Positions 46,559 through 55,445 of a DNA stretch of 64,000 bases are shown piece after piece. How positions within the stretch are numbered: position 1 is the first letter of the stretch; every line of letters begins with the position of its first letter. Position numbers and translations under genes: made by a program. Origin of the DNA: Bacillus sp. FJAT-29814 (GTDB taxonomy: Bacteria; Bacillota; Bacilli; Bacillales; Cytobacillaceae); the NCBI RefSeq assembly GCF_001510715.1, contig NZ_LMTJ01000001.1, forward strand, positions 79,409 through 143,408, given 5' to 3'. The notes beneath the pieces were generated by a model. That model ran no database searches and was not told where the DNA came from. It saw only the letters and a program-made list of their open reading frames with translations.

Positions 46559-47314
46559 TTGTCCACTGAAATTCTTAAACAAAACAAAAAAAGCTGGGAT
46601 AAAGTAGCACATCATTTTAATGGGAAGGATGCATTACCTAGTTATGGTCCTTTTGCACAAACTGAAGACGAGATAGGACTCTTTGATGAAATAAAAAATA
46701 AAAAAGTTCTTGATATTGGTTGTGGAAGCGGTCATTCATTGAGATATATGGCAGATAAAGGTGCCAGTGAACTTTGGGGTATTGATTTATCGGAAGCTCA
46801 AATTAAAGCAGCAAAAGATACTATTAAGGATGTAAAAGTCAATTTATTCTGTGCTCCGATGGAAGAAGACATTGGGATACCTAAGCAATACTTTGACGTG
46901 GTTTATTCGATATATGCTATTGGATGGACGACAGATCTTGCTGCTACTTTTAGGCTTATCCATTCTTATCTGAAGCCTGGTGGATACTTTATATTTAGTT
47001 GGGATCATCCTCTCTACGCTCATTTAAAAAGTCAGAACGGTCAAATCTATCTTATTGGTTCTTATCAAGATGAAGGGGTTATTAGATATTCCAACTTTAA
47101 GGGAGAAGATGCACCAGTTGTAATTCCTAAAAGAAAGATGGCGACTTACATAAATGAGCTAATAAGAGCAGGTTTTACAATTGAGTCTGTCATAGAAAGT
47201 GATGTTTCAACTGAATTTGAAACAGTTGGTGAAGAAATATCTAATCGTTATTATTCTCTATACAAGGCAAGGAAATTTCCGACTACTATGATTATCAAAT
47301 GCATTAAAGAATGA
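46559..47314 (+). CDS. Class I SAM-dependent methyltransferase
   Basis: A 251-residue enzyme with motif I VLDIGCGSGHSLRYMADKG near residue 50, WGIDLS, the motif IV region FDVVYSIYAIGWTTDL and LKPGGYFIFSWDHP. It fits UbiE/MenG-like small-molecule methyltransferases of unknown substrate. TTG 46559 follows GGGGGAAG. Confidence 0.88.
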   Translation: MSTEILKQNKKSWDKVAHHFNGKDALPSYGPFAQTEDEIGLFDEIKNKKVLDIGCGSGHSLRYMADKGASELWGIDLSEAQIKAAKDTIKDVKVNLFCAPMEEDIGIPKQYFDVVYSIYAIGWTTDLAATFRLIHSYLKPGGYFIFSWDHPLYAHLKSQNGQIYLIGSYQDEGVIRYSNFKGEDAPVVIPKRKMATYINELIRAGFTIESVIESDVSTEFETVGEEISNRYYSLYKARKFPTTMIIKCIKE

Positions 47315-47408
47315 TCCTCCTTTTGAGTTGGCAGTTTAGTTCAATAAGAGATGCGGAAATTATGATAAAATTTATAAACTATGGTATGCCATTTATATGG
47401 GGGCGTAA

Positions 47409-47582
47409 ATTGCTAAAAAAATTAGGGGGTTTTTACTTTATAAATTAAGTAATATTTCTTGTTTACATTTAATATCAACAACTGGTAATGAGGGATTTTA
47501 TCGAAAACTTGGATTAAAAAAGCTGAAAACTGGAATGGCAAGGTATTCAAATGCAAATCTAAATGATGAGTATTTGGAGTAA
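47409..47582 (+). pseudogene. C-terminal remnant of a GNAT acetyltransferase
   Basis: The frame ends ...LISTTGNEGFYRKLGLKKLK, TGMARYSNANLNDEYLE, the usual C-terminus of Bacillus GNAT proteins. The acetyl-CoA-binding part and a start are missing, so only the last third survives. Confidence 0.75.
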
Positions 47583-47585
47583 TTT

Positions 47586-47674
47586 TTCTTGTTCAACTAT
47601 CGGGTGCAAGAGTTAAAGATCGGGCTGTCAATACGGCAGCCTTTTTTATTGAACGGGCAGTATAGTTAAAGAGT
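47586..47674 (+). repeat. Family 2 hairpin repeat, full copy
   Basis: TTCAACTATCGGGTGCAAGA and GTTAAAGATC, central terminator-like stem GGCTGTC-AATAC-GGCAGCC-TTTTTT, then GAACGGGCAGTATAGTTAAA. Confidence 0.8.
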
Positions 47675-47720
47675 GTTGTTTAACTTGTGTTCAACAATCA
47701 GGCCTGACTTGTGAAGTAAC

Positions 47721-47759
47721 AAAAAGCCCAATTTCTCATATTCAATAAATTGGGCTTTT
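47721..47759. terminator. Terminator, probably for the LysR gene
   Basis: AAAAAGCCCAATTT pairs with AAATTGGGCTTTT; A/T-runs on both sides allow either direction. Confidence 0.75.
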
Positions 47760-47801
47760 AAATAATGGCATTTTCTGACGCGAGCCCTAATAGGTCATCT
47801 T

Positions 47802-48719
47802 CTATCGTAACTTCAATGCTTTCCTACCCTCGCTTCCTACTGTGTGTTCTTCATCCCTGAAATAGGTGACGATAAAATCTCGAAATGCAATCGCTGCCTG
47901 TGATAAATAACGATCTTTCTGCCAGGCTATCCGAAAAATCCTTTCACCTGCAGGATCTTCGATTGGCAGTTTCACTAAGTTCAGCTCCTCTCCACTTTTA
48001 CAGCCACCGACAATGGAAACACCAAATCCAGAACGAACAAGTTCTACGATACTAGCTGGATCTTCTGTTTCACACACCATCTTCGGACGAAAACCCGCTT
48101 TATCACAAAGGTCATCATTCATAATCCGTAAAGGAGAATTTTCTTTGTATCCAACAAAAGGTTCAGCTGATACTTCACTAAGGTTAATTGCTTTGCTGTT
48201 TGCATATTTATGTCCGTGCGGCACAGCGAGATAGAGCTTTTCCTTTACCAATGGAATTTCACTGAATCCTTCTTGTTGAATCGAAAACGAAGTTAAATAG
48301 AAGTCTACCTCATGGTTTGTTTCTATGTTCTCAAAATCCTCCATAGACGATTGAAACATCCGGAAATTAACCTCTGGATGTTCAGCCAAAAAGTTCTGCA
48401 AAGGTTCTCTAACCTGTTCCATATTCATAACTGCCAGGTAAATACGACCTTGTTTTAAGCCTGATAGATCTTCTACTTCTCGACACCCCTCTTCGAGCAA
48501 ATGGATTGCGGCCTTCACTTTTGCTTCAAATGCCTTTCCAAAAGGATTCAAACGAATTTGCCTTGCTTTACGATCAAACAATGGTACCCCTAAGTCCTCT
48601 TCCAAGCGCTGAATCGTTCTACTTAAGGCAGGTTGGGCGATATGAAGTTCTTGTGCGGCTCTAGTCATATGTTCTAATTTAGCCACGGTTAAAAAATACT
48701 TAAGTTGTAGAAGTTCCAT
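47802..48719 (-). CDS. LysR-family transcriptional regulator
   Basis: A 305-residue protein. ATG 48719 (MELLQLKYFLTVAKLEHMT) follows GGAGGG; an in-frame ATG at 48767 lacks a ribosome binding site. Residues 1-60 form the winged helix-turn-helix (AAQELHIAQPALSRTIQRLE), the rest the LysR substrate-binding fold. It diverges from two oxidoreductase genes, the usual layout for a regulator and its targets. Confidence 0.9.
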   Translation of the reverse strand: MELLQLKYFLTVAKLEHMTRAAQELHIAQPALSRTIQRLEEDLGVPLFDRKARQIRLNPFGKAFEAKVKAAIHLLEEGCREVEDLSGLKQGRIYLAVMNMEQVREPLQNFLAEHPEVNFRMFQSSMEDFENIETNHEVDFYLTSFSIQQEGFSEIPLVKEKLYLAVPHGHKYANSKAINLSEVSAEPFVGYKENSPLRIMNDDLCDKAGFRPKMVCETEDPASIVELVRSGFGVSIVGGCKSGEELNLVKLPIEDPAGERIFRIAWQKDRYLSQAAIAFRDFIVTYFRDEEHTVGSEGRKALKLR

Positions 48720-48894
48720 CCAGTTTTCCCTCCTATTCATTACATTCAGTATATGCACATATAGCAAAACATGTATTTTTGATTATCTATTTTCAATTAT
48801 ATAATGAAGGTAGCTAGCCAACAACAGTACTGCTATACATGGGAGGAGGTAAACAGTTAGGTGAAGTGATACATGGGGAACAGTACCTACAAAC

Positions 48895-49026
48895 GTGATA
48901 GAATCAACAATCGAACTAATTTATAGCAATCTTTATTTGATTCTCTCGCTTTCATATGTAGGCTTGATCTTGATTTACATCATTAGATTTGGATATAGAA
49001 CACCATTGAGTTATCAACAAAATTAA
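48895..49026 (+). CDS. Possible 43-residue membrane peptide
   Basis: A frame from GTG 48895 contains one clear membrane helix (LYLILSLSYVGLILIYIIRF) and ends shortly before the oxidoreductase gene. There is no ribosome binding site before the GTG; GGGAGGAGG at 48841 is too far away. It may be a remnant. Confidence 0.25.
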   Translation: MIESTIELIYSNLYLILSLSYVGLILIYIIRFGYRTPLSYQQN

Positions 49027-49054
49027 CATAAAAAAATTTAAGGAGCTGATGAAA

Positions 49055-49969
49055 ATGAAGGCAGTAGCTTTTCATTCACCAGGAACACCGAACGTATTGC
49101 AAATAATGGAATTTGATCCTCCTGTTCCGGGGATTGGGCAAGTTCGAGTAAAAGTAAAAGCAGCCGGCGTACAGCCCGCTGACTGTGCGATTCGAGGGCA
49201 AGGTTTTAGTCCACCAGGAGTGGAAATCCGATACCCTCAAATACTAGGAAATGAATTTGCTGGTATCATCGACGTGGTTGGTGATGGGGTTGAGAGCTTT
49301 TCTGTTGGCAATGAAGTTATTGGTTGGTCTCTTCTATTTAGCTATGCTGAATATGTGGTCGTCCCAACATCTCAACTCGTTAGAAAGCCTAAAAATATGC
49401 CATGGGAAGAAGCTGGTGTACTCACCGCTTCAGGGCAGACTGCTCATACGGCACTGCAGGAACTCGGAATCAGTAAAGGAGACACCGTACTTATAAACGC
49501 AGCTGCAGGAGGAGTTGGAACGTTCGCCGTTCAATTAGCACGAGCATGGGGTGCAACTGTGATAGGTACTGCAAGCCCACGTAACCATGACTACCTGCGC
49601 TCATTAGGAGCTATTCCAGTCTCATATGGAGAGGGACTTGTTGAACGAGTACGCGAACTTGCACCTAAAGGGGTCGATGTTGCCCTTGATGCAGCAGGCG
49701 AGGAAGCCCTACGAGCCTCTGTAGAACTTGTACACGACAAAAAACGGATCGGTAAAATCGTTGCTTTCGATCTTTCAGAAGAGCTTGGAACCATTCCGAT
49801 CCGTAGTAAGCGAAGCGTATCAAGGTTATCCGAACTCACCAAGATGTACGAACAAGGGCTGCTTCGTGTTGTCATTTCACAAATATTTCCATTACACCAA
49901 GCTGCAAATGCTCACAGAGCTGTAGAGACCGGTCACGTTCGAGGGAAAATTGTCCTCACTGTGGATTAG
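49055..49969 (+). CDS. Zinc-independent MDR-type NAD(P)-dependent oxidoreductase
   Basis: A 304-residue medium-chain dehydrogenase/reductase of the quinone reductase type: GNEFAGIIDVVGDGVESF near residue 65, GQTAHTALQELG near 128, and the nucleotide-binding AAAGGVGTFAVQLARAWGA near 150. Zinc ligands of alcohol dehydrogenases are absent. ATG 49055 is better spaced from AAGGAG than ATG 49049. Likely controlled by the divergent LysR protein, together with the next gene. Confidence 0.88.
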   Translation: MKAVAFHSPGTPNVLQIMEFDPPVPGIGQVRVKVKAAGVQPADCAIRGQGFSPPGVEIRYPQILGNEFAGIIDVVGDGVESFSVGNEVIGWSLLFSYAEYVVVPTSQLVRKPKNMPWEEAGVLTASGQTAHTALQELGISKGDTVLINAAAGGVGTFAVQLARAWGATVIGTASPRNHDYLRSLGAIPVSYGEGLVERVRELAPKGVDVALDAAGEEALRASVELVHDKKRIGKIVAFDLSEELGTIPIRSKRSVSRLSELTKMYEQGLLRVVISQIFPLHQAANAHRAVETGHVRGKIVLTVD

Positions 49970-49998
49970 AAAGTTAATACGATACGAGGAGGAGTAAT

Positions 49999-50547
49999 AT
50001 GAAAAAAATAAATATTGGCATTATTTTAGGAAGCACACGTCAAGGTCGTGTAAGCCCACAAGTCGGAAAATGGGTAAAAGAAATAGCTCAGCAACATGAG
50101 GACGTTAATTATGAAATTCTCGATATAGTCGACTATAATTTGCCATTTTTAGGAACGGGAACGGGGAAAGAACGAGGGATCATTGCCTGGAAAACAAAGC
50201 TTTCCAGCATGGATGGATTCGTCTTTATCGTTCAAGAGTACAATCACAGTATAACCGGAGCATTGAAAAATGCACTCGATTCAGCATATGAAGAATGGAA
50301 CAATAAAGCAGCAGGAATAGTAAGTTATGGTTCTACAGGCGGGGCTCGTGCCGCTGAGCATTTACGCGGAATCCTAGGGGAATTATCAGTCGCGACAGTT
50401 AGCGCCCATCCAACCTTATCCATTTTTACCGATTTCACAAAATCTAAAGTGTTTAAACCTGCTGACTATCATACTAATTATGTCGCCAAGATGTTAGATC
50501 AAATCCTATTATGGAGCCGGGCTCTAAAAACAGTAAGGAAATTATAG
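49999..50547 (+). CDS. NADPH-dependent FMN reductase / quinone reductase
   Basis: A 182-residue flavodoxin-like protein with the phosphate-binding LGSTRQGRVSPQVGKWV and the second flavin motif EYNHSITGALKNALDSAYEEW near residue 78, then GSTGGARAAEHLR. It reduces flavins or quinones. GAGGAGG precedes the ATG, 30 bases after the oxidoreductase, so the pair forms an operon, perhaps for electrophile or quinone stress. Confidence 0.88.
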   Translation: MKKINIGIILGSTRQGRVSPQVGKWVKEIAQQHEDVNYEILDIVDYNLPFLGTGTGKERGIIAWKTKLSSMDGFVFIVQEYNHSITGALKNALDSAYEEWNNKAAGIVSYGSTGGARAAEHLRGILGELSVATVSAHPTLSIFTDFTKSKVFKPADYHTNYVAKMLDQILLWSRALKTVRKL

Positions 50548-50722
50548 CTACACTGAACATAGTAGAGCATGTTAAAAATATGTCTTTCTTTGTAGGCAAT
50601 TGGGCGCAAGTTTTGAATAACTTAATGCTCCTGCTAGTATAGAATTGGGTCCTTAATAGAAGCACAGAAGTATAAAATAATCAAACTTTTTCATAAGAAT
50701 TTTCTGGCATAAAAAATATATT

Positions 50723-50770
50723 AAGAGCCTGTTTTGATCAATCTTTTTTTCAAAAGCAGGCTCTGATTTT
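50723..50770 (+). terminator. Terminator of the two-gene oxidoreductase operon
   Basis: AGAGCCTGTTTTG pairs with CAAAAGCAGGCTCT around a T-rich loop. Confidence 0.75.
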
Positions 50771-50871
50771 TGCTAAATTGGGGTTTGAGGGTATATTTTC
50801 ATCAAACTTCATTTTAAACCTGTATAAACAACAGGATAGTTTGTTTATTATCAAATAATCAAACATGGAGC

Positions 50872-51085
50872 TTATTATTCAAATAACGGATGCTTCTCTT
50901 TAATAACGAGATTTTCAGCAATAGGGCGCGAGAACTTGGACGGGAACCAGTGACCGCGAATTTAATCTTCAGAGGTCTATACGAATAAAAGCAATGTGTC
51001 GCTAAAAGGGGCGTTAATCGAAGAAAGATTAACGCTTTTTTTGTTAAAGTTATTAAGATAACTGGCAGTTTAGTTTAAGAAACAC
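50872..51085 (+). repeat. Family 2 hairpin repeat, expanded copy
   Basis: Left module TTATTCAAATAACGGATGCT, a longer centre with the GCGTTAATC hairpin terminator, and right module TTAAGATAACTGGCAGTTTA followed by GTTTAAGAAAC. Confidence 0.65.
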
Positions 51086-51146
51086 AGTGTAAATTCGGTA
51101 TAATTGACAATATAAGTAATATATGTCTTGTTTTAGGGGGGATTTT

Positions 51147-51341
51147 TTGAAAATAAGGTCTATGGTATTTATTTTCTTGTGTATGTCTTTTTGGGTTGTA
51201 GGGTGCTCAACAACTGTAACAGTTGAAAGTAGGATAATTTTACCCAAAGGTATTCCTGATTTTGTTAAGGTAAATGATTTTGAAACAATTAATTGGGACA
51301 GAAAAGCTGTTGAATTTGGTGATAGAGGAAAGGCAGTGTAA
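51147..51341 (+). CDS. Small lipoprotein, 64 residues
   Basis: TTG 51147 follows TAGGGGGGA and opens MKIRSMVFIFLCMSFWVVGC, a lipoprotein signal with lipobox VVGC. The mature part (TVTVESRIILPKGIPDFVKV...) is short and ends abruptly at DRGKAV, so the gene may be shortened. An ATG at 51123 in the same frame has no ribosome binding site. Confidence 0.6.
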   Translation: MKIRSMVFIFLCMSFWVVGCSTTVTVESRIILPKGIPDFVKVNDFETINWDRKAVEFGDRGKAV

Positions 51342-51416
51342 GAAGGACTTGTTTTATATAGTAGCGAATTTAGGAATCTAAAAAGTTAAGGAGGCTACTT
51401 TATTGAATCCCTAAAA

Positions 51417-51821
51417 ATGGCTCAATTAATTGATTTAGATGATATAGTAAAAATTGATGAAGAAGTAATCGGTAACATTAGCAGATGTGAATTTATTAAG
51501 AAATCCATTGAAGAAGAGAGATGTATAATTGCTAATGATAAGGATCTTATCGTTGGTTTTTTAATATTTGATACACATTTCTTTGACTGTAACTTCATTT
51601 CACTGATAATTACTAAACCAACTGAAAGACGAAAAGGATACGCTACATCACTTATTGAGTATTTAATAAACATTTCCCCAACAAAGAAAATTTTTTCCTC
51701 AACCAATACATCAAATATAAGAATGCAAGAAGTTTTTAAAGCAAATGGATTCATCAAAAGTGGATATGTTGAAAATTTAGATGAAGGTGATCCTGAGATA
51801 ATTTACTTTAAATCTAAATAA
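51417..51821 (+). CDS. GNAT-family N-acetyltransferase
   Basis: A 134-residue acetyltransferase with ISLIITKPTERRKGYATSLI (acetyl-CoA loop RRKGYA) near residue 58 and FKANGFIKSGYVENL near the end. The N-terminal strand and helix are present. The best ribosome binding site (AAGGAGG) is spaced for the in-frame ATT at 51402, five codons upstream, rather than for ATG 51417; a non-standard start or a mutated one is possible. Confidence 0.8.
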   Translation: MAQLIDLDDIVKIDEEVIGNISRCEFIKKSIEEERCIIANDKDLIVGFLIFDTHFFDCNFISLIITKPTERRKGYATSLIEYLINISPTKKIFSSTNTSNIRMQEVFKANGFIKSGYVENLDEGDPEIIYFKSK

Positions 51822-51822
51822 G

Positions 51823-51903
51823 TTCTTGTTCAACGGATGCGAGAATTAAAGATCAGGCTTGTAGCCATTTTTTATTGAAAGGGCAGGATACTTGAAGAAT
51901 AAT
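51823..51903 (+). repeat. Family 2 hairpin repeat, full copy
   Basis: TTGTTCAACGGATGCGAGAA, TTAAAGATCAGGCTTGTAGC, a T-run, then GAAAGGGCAGGATACTTGAA. The centre is degenerate compared with the copy at 47586. Confidence 0.7.
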
Positions 51904-52045
51904 GTTTAAGATTGGAGAAATAAATTTCTAATAAAATGAAAAAAGGTTGAATTAGGGATATTTGTTGTGATTTTTATGGTGATAGAAATGAGCTAATTGT
52001 AGTCAGATAATGTAAAAAATGAGGTTCCTCTCAAAAATAATAATT

Positions 52046-52082
52046 AAAAAAGCATTCAGAGAACTGATCCTTGAATGCTTTT
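52046..52082 (-). terminator. Terminator of the ywbE-like gene pair
   Basis: AAAAAAGCATTCA and TGAATGCTTTT form the stem. It follows the minus-strand pair. Confidence 0.8.
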
Positions 52083-52090
52083 CTCAACTT

Positions 52091-52288
52091 TTATTTAAAG
52101 TGAATTTCCTGTATGCGTCCAATCTGTCCATTTGTAAGTCTGACTTTGATACCGTGGGGATGGGTGCTTGATTTGGTGAGAATATCTTTCACGATGCCCC
52201 TGGTAAGCTTTCCCGTTTTTTGATCCTTTTTTAAAACAATATCAACAGCTATGCCTGGTAATACGTCTTTCCGATTTTGTCCGTTCAT
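52091..52288 (-). CDS. YwbE-family protein
   Basis: A 65-residue basic protein matching YwbE (DUF2196): DVLPGIAVDIVLKKDQKTGK, LTRGIVKDILTKSSTHPHGI and VRLTNGQIGRIQEI. The family is small and widespread; a KOW-like fold and RNA binding are plausible but not proven. Its start overlaps the upstream gene's stop by one base. Confidence 0.88.
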   Translation of the reverse strand: MNGQNRKDVLPGIAVDIVLKKDQKTGKLTRGIVKDILTKSSTHPHGIKVRLTNGQIGRIQEIHFK

Positions 52289-52482
52289 TATACACCCATT
52301 TTTCTGCGGGTATTGCTTGGCTTTTTCGTTTGCTGGCTTTTCATTTTTTTTGTTGAAAGGTCGGCATTCGCTTTTCCTTTATCAGAGTATGTCTGGTTCT
52401 TTTTGTTTTCAAGCTGCTGCTTCATTGCCTCTTGTAGGCTGATTTTCTTTTTTTGTGCTTCGGATTGATTATTTTCAGTCAT
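52288..52482 (-). CDS. Small hydrophilic protein upstream of ywbE-like gene
   Basis: A 64-residue Lys/Gln/Ser-rich protein (KKKISLQEAMKQQLENKKNQ ... KPSNTRRKMGV), probably disordered. AAAGGAG precedes the ATG. It overlaps the ywbE-like gene by one base, so the two are co-translated. No function known. Confidence 0.65.
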   Translation of the reverse strand: MTENNQSEAQKKKISLQEAMKQQLENKKNQTYSDKGKANADLSTKKMKSQQTKKPSNTRRKMGV

Positions 52483-52815
52483 AGGAATTTCTCCTTTTTG
52501 AATATGATGGTTAGTCCATTATAGTCTATTTTCGTTTTTTTGTGAAAGAACATCGAAAGAAAATTATGGTTTTCTATGTTAAATAATTTAAATCATTGTT
52601 ACGATTCGAAGTAGGAAGAAATGAAAAATATAAAGTCTAATGAGTGGTTCAGAAACTATTTCCTTATTCGACTAACGGGGCAGATTAGTTAAAAAAGAAT
52701 TATACAAGTGATGCGGAGAAAACAATGGATATGTAAAATGCGTTGGGATAATGGCTGGCTATCAGTGATTAGTTAGGCAATTCTCATTTTTATTTTCGCC
52801 GAAATTAAAAAGAGA
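52483..52815. other. Intergenic region between divergent operons
   Basis: About 330 AT-rich bases with one family 2 right module at 52666-52697 (TTATTCGACTAACGGGGCAG, ATTAGTTAAAAAAG). No gene seen. Confidence 0.5.
52666..52697 (+). repeat. Family 2 hairpin repeat, right module
   Basis: CGACTAACGGGGCAGATTAG; ACTAA and TTAGT pair. Confidence 0.65.
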
Positions 52816-52841
52816 TGAAACAAATGAGCGAGTTGTTCGAC
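52816..52841 (+). promoter_or_regulatory. Probable ECF sigma autoregulatory promoter
   Basis: TGAAAC at 52816-52821 and CGAC at 52838-52841 with a 16-base spacer match Bacillus ECF-type (SigM/W/X/V-like) promoters and lie just before an ECF sigma gene. The CGAC is also part of a family 2-like repeat (TTCGACTAATGAGTAGTTAA). Confidence 0.6.
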
Positions 52842-52876
52842 TAATGAGTAGTTAAAGAAGTGGGGAGTTTAGAAAA

Positions 52877-53377
52877 ATGTCCAACAGCAGGATAAGTGAT
52901 TGGTTTTACCAATACAGCAATGATGTCTATCAGTTTTTGATTTATTACTTGGGCTCGGTTGATGTAGAGGATTTGGTCCAAGAGGTTTTTATCAGAGCCA
53001 TAAAAAATGAAGATTCATTTCAGGATAGCTCCACCCCCAAAACTTGGCTTTTTAGTATCGCTAGGAATTTGGCCATTGATGAAATTCGAAGAAAACAAAG
53101 AAGAAGAATCAAAAACCTACTTTTAAAAGAAAAACAACGGCCGTTTGACGATCAAACTCCCGAAAAGATTCTTGAACTAAATGAAACAAATCAACAATTG
53201 TTCCAAGCTATTCAGAAATTAAATAGGAATTATCGGGATGTGATTGTTCTACGTGGGATAAAAGACCTGTCAATCAAGGAAACAGCTGAGATTTTAAACT
53301 GGAAAGAAGAGAAGGTCAGGCTCTCCTACCATCGGGCAATAAAGGCTTTACAAAATGATAAAGGGAGGTTTATGTAA
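52877..53377 (+). CDS. ECF-type RNA polymerase sigma factor
   Basis: A 166-residue sigma factor with region 2 (YLGSVDVEDLVQEVFIRAIK, TWLFSIARNLAIDEIRRKQR) and region 4 (LNRNYRDVIVLRGIKDLSIK, ETAEILNWKEEKVR). It has no C-terminal extension, so control should come from the next gene, whose start overlaps its stop (TAATG). The subgroup is not clear to me. Confidence 0.9.
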   Translation: MSNSRISDWFYQYSNDVYQFLIYYLGSVDVEDLVQEVFIRAIKNEDSFQDSSTPKTWLFSIARNLAIDEIRRKQRRRIKNLLLKEKQRPFDDQTPEKILELNETNQQLFQAIQKLNRNYRDVIVLRGIKDLSIKETAEILNWKEEKVRLSYHRAIKALQNDKGRFM

Positions 53378-54141
53378 TGTCGGAGAAACACGCTGAAATT
53401 CAGCAAAAGTTAAAAGAACTCCCCCACCCCGTCCTGACAACTGAAAAGCAGGAGCAAATGCTTAATCACATTCATATTTTCTCAAATAAATACAATAAAC
53501 AAAAAAAGTGGGAGAATGCTATGAAAAAATTATATTTAGGTGCGGTAACAATAGCGGCAATAATCCTTATATCAGTTCTGACCTTTAATCAAATTCCTGA
53601 TAAGAATTCTAGTCCAGGAAGTATACCAGAACACAGTACTCAATCACAGCCAGGAATAGTATCCAAATACATAGATCCTCCCGGATTAACTGTTCACCAA
53701 GTGGCTATAAACGATCTTTATGTGGAGATTCCCTTTCAAAAACAAGATGTAAGAATCACGAAGAGAACCACAGACAAGTACATCTTTGTTGACATCAAGG
53801 ATAAAGAATCTGGGAAAGCCTTGTACACTTACGGTGAATCAATTGGTCACGATAAGGAAAAGCTGTTTTTTCGTCAAATTCAAACAAAAAAGGGTAAGGT
53901 TCTCCTACAAATGTTTGTAGAAATTGACCCTATTAACTATTTAATTACGAAAGTCAATAAAACGGAAGCAGTATATGATCCGCAGCCAAAGAAAATTGAA
54001 ACGGAAATGATTAATTCCGGATCGAGGTCAGGAAAGTTTCCAGCTGAAAACGTTGAGTTATTGGCGAATGTCGGTCTTAATTGGGGAAACGACGTTCAAA
54101 ATCTGTATGAAGGCTATGTAATTGGTGTAATCAACAACTGA
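53377..54141 (+). CDS. Membrane-bound anti-sigma factor (probable)
   Basis: A 254-residue protein with a cytoplasmic N-terminus of about 50 residues, one membrane helix (LYLGAVTIAAIILISVLTF, about 51-69) and an extracellular domain of about 180 residues with alternating strands. This is the layout of anti-sigma factors encoded with ECF sigma genes. No zinc-binding HxxxCxxC motif is seen. Identified mainly by context. Confidence 0.72.
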   Translation: MSEKHAEIQQKLKELPHPVLTTEKQEQMLNHIHIFSNKYNKQKKWENAMKKLYLGAVTIAAIILISVLTFNQIPDKNSSPGSIPEHSTQSQPGIVSKYIDPPGLTVHQVAINDLYVEIPFQKQDVRITKRTTDKYIFVDIKDKESGKALYTYGESIGHDKEKLFFRQIQTKKGKVLLQMFVEIDPINYLITKVNKTEAVYDPQPKKIETEMINSGSRSGKFPAENVELLANVGLNWGNDVQNLYEGYVIGVINN

Positions 54142-54147
54142 GGACTC

Positions 54148-54184
54148 AAAGTGGAAGATTGTATGTTTGTCTTCCGCTTTTTTG
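54148..54184 (+). terminator. Terminator of the sigma/anti-sigma operon
   Basis: AAGTGGAAGA pairs with TCTTCCGCTT, followed by TTTTG. Confidence 0.75.
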
Positions 54185-54219
54185 TTATTGAGCTAACTGG
54201 CAGTATAGTGGAAGAAGGA
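54184..54219 (+). repeat. Family 2 hairpin repeat, right module
   Basis: TTATTGAGCTAACTGGCAGT and ATAGTGGAAGAAGG. Confidence 0.65.
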
Positions 54220-54274
54220 TTTTAAAATTTACAGACAGAATTATTTGATGTGAAGAAAAGGGGGAGGAATAGAA

Positions 54275-55408
54275 TTGAATCATGATTTTTATCGCTCATT
54301 ATTTCCTACATTAGCTACCCACACACATCTAGCTAGTTGTTCCCAAGGTGCATTGGCAAAGTCTGTTTCAAAAGCTATTGAGGAATATCATAATAGCCTA
54401 CTTCTGTTAGGGAGTAATTGGAATGAAGCGATAAGTAAAGTAGATGAGACTAGGATGAAATTTGCTGAACTTATTGGAGCCGAAACAGATGAGGTTGCTG
54501 TATTATGTTCTGTTTCTGATGCTATTTCTGCTATTGCAACTTCCCTTCCTTATCAGCAAGAGAAAAATAAAATCATATTTACGGATATAGATTTTCCAAC
54601 TGTCGGTCATATATGGTTTGCACAAGAACCATTTAAGGATAATATTTCCGTAATTCGTTCTTCCAATGGCGAAATACCCCTAGAACAGTATGAAAAGGAA
54701 ATAACCACTGATACGCTTATTACGTGTATTCCCCATGTTAATTATTACAATGGATATAAGCAAAACATTAGAGAGATTGCTGCTATTGCTCATAGAAAAG
54801 GCTCACTTTTATTCGTCGATGCTTACCAATCAGCAGGACATATTCCGATTGATGTGAAAGAGATGGAGATTGATATATTAGCAACGGGAACTCGTAAATA
54901 TATGCTAGGAATTCCTGGCGTAGCGTTTTTGTATATAAAAAAAGAACTAGCAGAGCAATTAAAACCAAGAGTTACTGGATGGCTGGGACAAGAACAAGCA
55001 TCTTCATTTAACATTCATAATCCTGTTTTTGCAATGGGGGCTCGTCGATTTGAAACAGGTACACCTTCTTTTATAAGTGTTTATGCGGCTTATGAGGCAC
55101 TAAAATTGCTACTTGAGGTTGGGATAAGTTATATTGAAACCCATTTAAAAGAGCTAACCCAATTCACCATACATTATGGAAAAGAAAAAGGTTTACATCT
55201 CATTGGACCATTATCTACTGATAATAGGACGAGCCTGATGTCTTTTCATGTTGCAAATGCATCGAAAGTGGAAGCCATGTTAAGAGACAAAAAAATTATT
55301 GTTTCTGCAAGAAAAGATGTAATAAGAATTGCCCCTCATTTCTATAACATTAAAGATGAGATAAAATGTGCAATAGATGAGCTTGTAATCTTAACAAATG
55401 GGGATTAA
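54275..55408 (+). CDS. Aminotransferase class V-fold PLP enzyme
   Basis: A 377-residue enzyme of the NifS/isopenicillin-epimerase fold. The PLP lysine is Lys208 in ATGTRKYMLGIPG; DAYQSAGHIPIDVKEMEIDI precedes it. No catalytic cysteine motif of cysteine desulfurases is evident, so an epimerase, kynureninase-like or lyase activity is possible. TTG 54275 follows GGGGGAGG. Transcribed alone. Confidence 0.85.
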   Translation: MNHDFYRSLFPTLATHTHLASCSQGALAKSVSKAIEEYHNSLLLLGSNWNEAISKVDETRMKFAELIGAETDEVAVLCSVSDAISAIATSLPYQQEKNKIIFTDIDFPTVGHIWFAQEPFKDNISVIRSSNGEIPLEQYEKEITTDTLITCIPHVNYYNGYKQNIREIAAIAHRKGSLLFVDAYQSAGHIPIDVKEMEIDILATGTRKYMLGIPGVAFLYIKKELAEQLKPRVTGWLGQEQASSFNIHNPVFAMGARRFETGTPSFISVYAAYEALKLLLEVGISYIETHLKELTQFTIHYGKEKGLHLIGPLSTDNRTSLMSFHVANASKVEAMLRDKKIIVSARKDVIRIAPHFYNIKDEIKCAIDELVILTNGD

Positions 55409-55445
55409 GCAAAAACTTACTCAAACAAACCTGAATTAAGGATTG

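Larger units (their letters stand above)
50548..51146. other. Intergenic stretch with terminators and repeat modules
   Basis: No gene in about 600 bases. It holds a terminator (50723-50770), a left family 2 module at 50872, a second hairpin terminator (GCGTTAATC-GAAGAAA-GATTAACGC-T7, 51011-51042), and a right family 2 module at about 51045-51085. Confidence 0.6.
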
